From a virus, in the IMG/VR virus record IMGVR_UViG_3300024503_000015, positions 124,001-188,000 of that record: 64,000 nt of DNA; one strand, given 5' to 3'. The notes below the pieces were generated by a model. It saw nothing but the letters and a program-made list of their open reading frames with translations. It was not told where the DNA came from and did not search any database. Both the position numbers and the translations under genes were made by a program. Every line of letters starts with the position of its first letter. Position 1 is the first letter of the stretch. Of the stretch, positions 60,423 through 64,000 are shown one piece after another.

Positions 60423-60986
60423 TTAGAACCAGAGGAATAAACCGTTTAGGCTTAATACTAGTCCGATACCTGCTACTACAAAACTGCTCCAAAACATTGC
60501 CATACTAACTGCAAGAATACTTGCTGATAGAACAACAATGGCTAACTGATATGCTGTACTAGCATAACCAATCCATGGACTAGATTTTTTAGCGTGTTCA
60601 CGCTCTGCTTCCATCTTACGTGCATTTACAGCAATTTCTTTCTTATCACTGTCCATGCGTTCTGCTTCTGCTTTAAACTCTGCACGTAGTTTAGGATCGC
60701 TAGTAGTCTTACTAGCAATTTCGTAACTAACTAAACGATTGTTTTTCGCTTGATATTGTGCCCAAGCATTGTTAGCACCTAGTGTATTGTTTAAAACTGT
60801 ACTAGACAATTTACCACCGTACCAACTGTTTACTGCTAGGAATAATGCAAATACAGAAATAACCATACCTGCTTTATCTTTAATCTTTGCTTCACGCTCA
60901 CTGCGAGAACCGGGTGCTGGCTTTGGTGCGCTTTCGTCCTTAGGTTCTTTATTGATTAGTTTTAAAATTGAATCATGTAATGCCAC
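60423..60986 (-). CDS. DUF4337-like membrane protein
   Basis: 187 residues. A first hydrophobic segment (42-58, MVISVFALFLAVNSWYG) is followed by NTLGANNAWAQYQAKNNR, the DUF4337 signature, a charged helical central part (about 90-130) and two C-terminal membrane segments (145-187). Located between the holin and spanin genes, so an accessory lysis or envelope role is possible. The family has no known biochemical function. Confidence 0.75.
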   Translation of the reverse strand: MALHDSILKLINKEPKDESAPKPAPGSRSEREAKIKDKAGMVISVFALFLAVNSWYGGKLSSTVLNNTLGANNAWAQYQAKNNRLVSYEIASKTTSDPKLRAEFKAEAERMDSDKKEIAVNARKMEAEREHAKKSSPWIGYASTAYQLAIVVLSASILAVSMAMFWSSFVVAGIGLVLSLNGLFLWF

Positions 60987-61011
60987 TTCTCGGCTCCTTT
61001 ATAATATACTA

Positions 61012-61272
61012 TTATTTAACACTATCTCTGATTTTTTTCTGCCCGTTGTACCATTCGATCCAATCGTCAACTTTAGCCTTACAGTCGTAGTATTGTTTGT
61101 AGTTATCTGCTACAGTATCTACAATAGTGCTTAATTTGTCGTTTTGTGGATCTACAGTTTTTAAGTCTGGGCAAGCCTCCAGCAATTCTTTAGGAACTTC
61201 AGGAAATGGTGGAATTGTTGTTAAACAACCAGTTAACAATACTGCGGGAATCAATAGGAGTAATCTTTTCAT
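61012..61272 (-). CDS. Outer-membrane spanin lipoprotein (Rz1-like)
   Basis: 86 residues. Lipobox LIPAVLLTGCLTT (lipidated C16), followed by a Pro-rich stretch (IPPFPEVPKELLEACPDL), a pattern seen in many o-spanins, and a helical end. It overlaps the coiled-coil membrane protein gene by ATGA, the arrangement of an i-spanin/o-spanin pair that fuses inner and outer membranes after wall digestion. Confidence 0.75.
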   Translation of the reverse strand: MKRLLLLIPAVLLTGCLTTIPPFPEVPKELLEACPDLKTVDPQNDKLSTIVDTVADNYKQYYDCKAKVDDWIEWYNGQKKIRDSVK

Positions 61273-61730
61273 TTTGCCTCCGGATTCTTAGCGGCTTTGT
61301 TAATTAGATCATTGACTTTAGGATCTAACTTACAATCTGCGTTAATTTGTTTTTCAACTTCTTTAATTTCAGTTTTAACGGTGTTGTAATATTCAACACG
61401 AACTTTTTGTTTTTTCTTTCGTTCGTCTTCTAACTTTTTATTAAGTTCTGTGGACTGGTCGTTCATTTTAGCAACTTGAAGTTCTAGTTCTGCAACTTTA
61501 GCTCTCCAACTTGCTTCTGTGTCGTATCCACCTTTGAAATAAACACCGCCTACTAATAAAGTCACGCTGACTATTTGAATTAATAAGTGATATGGTGCTA
61601 ATGCTGGAAACCAGCGAACAATTCTATGTAATAAAAAGAAACTTAGAACTGTTCCTACAATACCTGCCAGAAGAACTGTATGAATAATCCACAGTAAAAA
61701 ACTATCTGGTACCCACGCAAGTAGCCACAT
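61269..61730 (-). CDS. Inner-membrane spanin-like protein (Rz-like)
   Basis: 153 residues. Two to three hydrophobic segments at the N-terminus (about 2-32 and 46-66), then a periplasmic coiled coil (WRAKVAELELQVAKMNDQST; KKLEDERKKKQKVRVEYYNT) like Rz-type i-spanins. More membrane segments than the single one of classical Rz, so this is a variant. Its stop overlaps the start of the lipoprotein gene. Confidence 0.7.
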   Translation of the reverse strand: MWLLAWVPDSFLLWIIHTVLLAGIVGTVLSFFLLHRIVRWFPALAPYHLLIQIVSVTLLVGGVYFKGGYDTEASWRAKVAELELQVAKMNDQSTELNKKLEDERKKKQKVRVEYYNTVKTEIKEVEKQINADCKLDPKVNDLINKAAKNPEAK

Positions 61731-61731
61731 A

Positions 61732-62358
61732 TTATGCTCCTAATACGTGTAGTGCGTGATTGTAATGCTTGATACGGTCTTCTAAACCAATTGTTCCGCC
61801 GTTAATGCGTTTTGTTAATGTAAGGATGTCGCCCTTGTCTGCCCATTGGTTTAGGTTATTTGTTTCCCAGAACCAGCAGGCACTTTGTACAGCACCTTCA
61901 AATGTTTCTAGGTATTCTGATGCTTCTTCAACTGGGATTTCAAGGCTAGCGGCAAACCAACTGTAATTGTCTTTTCCGGTAAGTTGGATAAGACCTCTGC
62001 CACAGTAGCGGAAACCATCTCCGGACTCTTCTGGTCCGTTACCCATGCGGTTGCCATAAATTCTGTTAGCGATTTTCTCTGGTTTCTTTTCATATGCTTG
62101 TGCTAATTCATCTGTTGGAAAATACTTAGGAAATACTTTGCGTAAACTTGCGGCTTTGTAATTTAAATTTTCTTTTAAGAATTTGAACCCACCACTTTCA
62201 TGAGCGCATTGTGCTAGGAAAGCCGCTACACGTTCTGGAGTATTAATATCATACTCTGGAAGTATTTCGCATAACGCATGATACCAGTGATCCACATAAG
62301 GATTGCCATGAATAATATCTGCTAAATGCTCTTTCTTAAAATCAAACGTAAAACTCAT
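61732..62358 (-). CDS. GH19 chitinase-like endolysin
   Basis: 208 residues. CAHESGGFKFLKENLNY (51-67, catalytic E54) and the YCGRGLIQLTGKDNY segment are GH19/lysozyme-fold signatures. It degrades peptidoglycan at the end of infection. No signal peptide, so it depends on the holin. Single-domain, no wall-binding module. Overlaps its upstream neighbour by one base. Confidence 0.93.
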   Translation of the reverse strand: MSFTFDFKKEHLADIIHGNPYVDHWYHALCEILPEYDINTPERVAAFLAQCAHESGGFKFLKENLNYKAASLRKVFPKYFPTDELAQAYEKKPEKIANRIYGNRMGNGPEESGDGFRYCGRGLIQLTGKDNYSWFAASLEIPVEEASEYLETFEGAVQSACWFWETNNLNQWADKGDILTLTKRINGGTIGLEDRIKHYNHALHVLGA

Positions 62359-63101
62359 TATAGTTTCTCCAAAATAACTGCACGGCCTTTGTTTTCAAAC
62401 ATGAACTTGTTGCCCAGTTTGGTAATGTTGTAGTTGCCAATGTACTTGGTTAAAAACATAACTTCGGCCATGTCGTTGTATGAGACAGCAATCCTGTCTT
62501 CGACACTTTCTAATACTTCTCTTGTACCGCCGGAAACTAGATATTTGAACTTTAATGGCTCAGCGTACACCTTTTTAAATTCAATAATGTCGCCGTGCAT
62601 ACGAACACTTTCTAACATACTATTGTTGAAGAACTGTTCGTAACTATTTAGTTCCTGTTCCTGCATACGTTGTTTGTACAACATAGGATTAGTAGGAATA
62701 ATTTCATCTAGTTTTTCTTGATTAGCCTCTAGGCTATCAAAACTCTTATGATATCTAAAAGCAAACTTGTCAATGCCTGCTAGTTTAGAAATACCATATA
62801 ACATATCGCTGATTTGTTCTGTAACTTTACTTGTTCTTTGTAATTCTACAAACACACGATATTTTCCATCTTCTAATTCACCGGGACTCATGTCAGCATC
62901 TAGAACAAAGTCGTAACCTTTTTCTACAAAACTAACTAAGTCTTCTGCCGGACTGCGACTTTCCACAGTAAAACTTAAAACAACGACATCTTCGTCGTCG
63001 CCCATTTTAGATTTATAATTGTCTACTTCGAATACACGATTTACTAGATTAACTAGATCGTTGGCTAGTAAACTTGTTTCATTAAGCGGCTGGTGGGGCA
63101 C
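62358..63101 (-). CDS. Conserved late protein, GTG start
   Basis: 247 residues. The start is a GTG at 63101, preceded by a strong AGGAGGAG (63115-63108) inside the upstream gene; an ATG at 63200 has no ribosome site and would give a low-complexity His/Gln extension. Residues 8-45 are helical (LLANDLVNLVNRVFEVDN), then beta strands DVVVLSFTVESRSPAEDLVS and GYDFVLDADMSPGELEDGKY. Such proteins recur in aquatic T4-like phages without known function. Late expression is inferred from the upstream promoter. Confidence 0.8.
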   Translation of the reverse strand: MPHQPLNETSLLANDLVNLVNRVFEVDNYKSKMGDDEDVVVLSFTVESRSPAEDLVSFVEKGYDFVLDADMSPGELEDGKYRVFVELQRTSKVTEQISDMLYGISKLAGIDKFAFRYHKSFDSLEANQEKLDEIIPTNPMLYKQRMQEQELNSYEQFFNNSMLESVRMHGDIIEFKKVYAEPLKFKYLVSGGTREVLESVEDRIAVSYNDMAEVMFLTKYIGNYNITKLGNKFMFENKGRAVILEKL

Positions 63102-63648
63102 TTGCTTCTCCTCCTGGTGCTGGAGCGGCTGCGGCCGCTGGTGGTGCGCCTGCTGTGGCTTCACCTGCTGGTGGAGGTGTAAGCTCTGGCGCCTTTTCAT
63201 TATTTGCTGGCTCTAGTTCGTCCATTAATTGGTTATGATATCCACGGAAAATTTCTAACATTAACTTCTTAGGCATCTGTACTTCTACAATCCAAATTGG
63301 ATGCTCGTCTAGTTTACCAAGTTTTGTACCTGGACGAATGTCGTCAGGTTCTTTAATTTCTCTAGGCTTGACTAATGTATCTTTTTTGTAAATTACTCGA
63401 CAGCCGTATTCCATCAAACGCTTTGCGGCCTGCGGGTTAGGCATTTGTTTGTGAGGCCACATAAAACTAGCACTGACCCAATGACGGTCAACGACAGGTC
63501 CTTTGATAAGTTCTCCATCGCGCCAGTTTTCAAATACATACATATCCAACTCGTCAAATACACGCTCGAAATCCTTAAGGATTGCAAGGCTACTATTGTT
63601 GTTATATATGGTGTTGATGTTTTCTATAATATCTAAAATATCGTGCAT
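63082..63648 (-). CDS. Conserved late protein with Ala/Pro-rich tail
   Basis: 188 residues. MHDILDIIENINTIYNN at the start, then a mixed fold with conserved-looking NWRDGELIKGPVVDRHWVSA, FMWPHKQMPNPQAAKRL and PDDIRPGTKLGKLDEHP stretches. The last 40 residues are Ala/Pro/Gly-rich and overlap the next gene by 20 bases. Late promoter motif 24 bases upstream. Pairs with the following gene; the two may form one assembly factor. Function unknown. Confidence 0.75.
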   Translation of the reverse strand: MHDILDIIENINTIYNNNSSLAILKDFERVFDELDMYVFENWRDGELIKGPVVDRHWVSASFMWPHKQMPNPQAAKRLMEYGCRVIYKKDTLVKPREIKEPDDIRPGTKLGKLDEHPIWIVEVQMPKKLMLEIFRGYHNQLMDELEPANNEKAPELTPPPAGEATAGAPPAAAAAPAPGGEASAPPAA

Positions 63649-63671
63649 TTTTCAGTCATCCCTCGATGAAG

Positions 63672-63679
63672 TATTTATC
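63672..63679 (-). promoter_or_regulatory. T4-type late promoter motif GATAAATA
   Basis: Motif on the - strand 24 bases before the ATG at 63648, in the divergent region. Confidence 0.65.
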
Positions 63680-63733
63680 TAGACGATTTTGATATAGTAT
63701 CAGTTCTATTTTTCTTCTAGATGTTAAATATTT

Positions 63734-63760
63734 TTGTAGGACCTCTCAGTTGTCCTACAA
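63734..63760 (+). promoter_or_regulatory. Perfect 9-bp inverted repeat in the leader of the phoH-like gene
   Basis: Arms TTGTAGGAC/GTCCTACAA with a 9-base spacer, 46 bases before the start at 63807. No T run follows on either strand, so it is not an intrinsic terminator. An operator or RNA leader element is more likely. Confidence 0.5.
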
Positions 63761-63806
63761 GAAGTGTGACAATATGACGTCCTACGCCTCAAAAGGAGAG
63801 CAGTTA

Positions 63807-64000
63807 ATGACGACAAAAAGAGCCAAAAAACGTTTTGCCAACGAGGGCTATAATAATCCTCGAGCAAATGTTATTGAGTTTCAACCATTTCAACACACAC
63901 TTCCTCAAAGTCTTCCACAGAAGAAAAAGAGCGTACACGTAATTCCGCGCAACCGTAATCAGGAAGAATATCTATTTAAACTATTAGACCCATCAAAAAA
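63807..64000 (+). CDS. phoH: Probable PhoH-like P-loop protein, N-terminal fragment
   Basis: 64 complete codons, cut by the window end. AAAGGAGAG lies before the ATG at 63807; an in-frame ATG 33 bases earlier lacks such a site. The basic start (MTTKRAKKRF) is followed by SVHVIPRNRNQEEYLFKLLD, the segment that in PhoH proteins comes just before the GPAGTGKT loop. PhoH is a predicted ATPase often carried by aquatic phages. The P-loop itself is outside the window, so the call depends on the short pre-loop segment. Transcribed away from the - strand late genes. Confidence 0.55.
   Translation, partial: MTTKRAKKRFANEGYNNPRANVIEFQPFQHTLPQSLPQKKKSVHVIPRNRNQEEYLFKLLDPSK

Noticed and set aside
59920-60426. 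+ strand frame of 168 codons, Pro/Ala/Gly-rich
   Set aside because: Mirror of the Gly/Pro-rich holin tail; the holin frame has membrane segments, a ribosome site and operon context.
63070-63085. TAATG reinitiation start or programmed frameshift joining the two late genes
   Set aside because: The ATG at the stop reaches a stop after five codons, and a GTG with a strong ribosome site explains the second gene without a frameshift.
1-64000. CRISPR arrays, insertion sequences, integrase or att sites
   Set aside because: No spaced direct repeats, transposase or recombinase frames, or terminal inverted repeats were seen by eye on either strand.

Overview
The window is part of the genome of a lytic, tailed, T4-related phage (myovirus type) with low GC. 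Evidence is a family B DNA polymerase (gp43 type), a sliding clamp (gp45 type), a T4 RNase H-type 5' nuclease, a DsbA-like protein and repeated T4-type late promoter motifs of the form (G/C)ATAAATA. The host is Gram-negative, since the phage carries lipoboxes, a two-component spanin and a GH19 endolysin. The marine/freshwater look of many small genes is an impression from family resemblance and was not searched. No tRNA, CRISPR array, insertion sequence or integrase was seen. Almost every base is coding; no gene-free stretch exceeds 300 bases.

Layout. (1) Positions 1-19365, + strand: late structural genes, namely the 3' 12.6 kb of a giant modular virion protein, a 204-residue structural protein and three tandem fibre proteins sharing one N-terminal module. 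(2) 19362-31744, - strand: nucleotide metabolism and small genes. These are thyA, folA, a VWA metallopeptidase-like protein with a MoxR/CobS-like AAA+ partner (each with its own consensus sigma70 promoter), RNase H, a 2OG-Fe(II) oxygenase, queE, folE, and HIT and CDGSH-like small proteins. (3) 31741-39737, - strand: a long overlapping operon of a phosphoribosyltransferase, cupin, EX7E glycosyltransferase, QueD-like protein, medium-chain dehydrogenase, Gfo/Idh/MocA oxidoreductase and a DpdA/TGT-like transglycosylase. With folE and queE this looks like a 7-deazaguanine DNA-modification system, possibly with further sugar or redox decoration; this is the most interesting part of the window. (4) 39740-43829: replication core (clamp, polymerase with a T4-like hairpin in its leader, DsbA-like protein). 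(5) 43942-55354: late genes, several starting with short MRLRxLFE-like peptides that resemble capsid-targeting sequences. They include a peptidoglycan-binding-domain protein, a Dps-like protein, a DUF3008-like protein, a HAD-metallopeptidase fusion, an NMNAT-like enzyme, a KWDG ligase-like protein and a pol-beta nucleotidyltransferase. (6) 55432-59595: a proteostasis operon (DnaJ, peptide deformylase, ClpA-like unfoldase with an IGF loop). (7) 59658-62358: secreted peptide, 3TM holin, DUF4337-like membrane protein, spanin pair and endolysin. (8) 62358-63648: two conserved late genes, then a divergent promoter region and the start of a probable phoH-like gene running off the window.

Two promoter classes organise the - strand: host-like TTGACA-N17-TATAAT promoters before metabolic, replication and chaperone genes, and ATAAATA late promoters before virion genes. 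Many neighbours overlap by ATGA or TAATG, so translational coupling is probably general.
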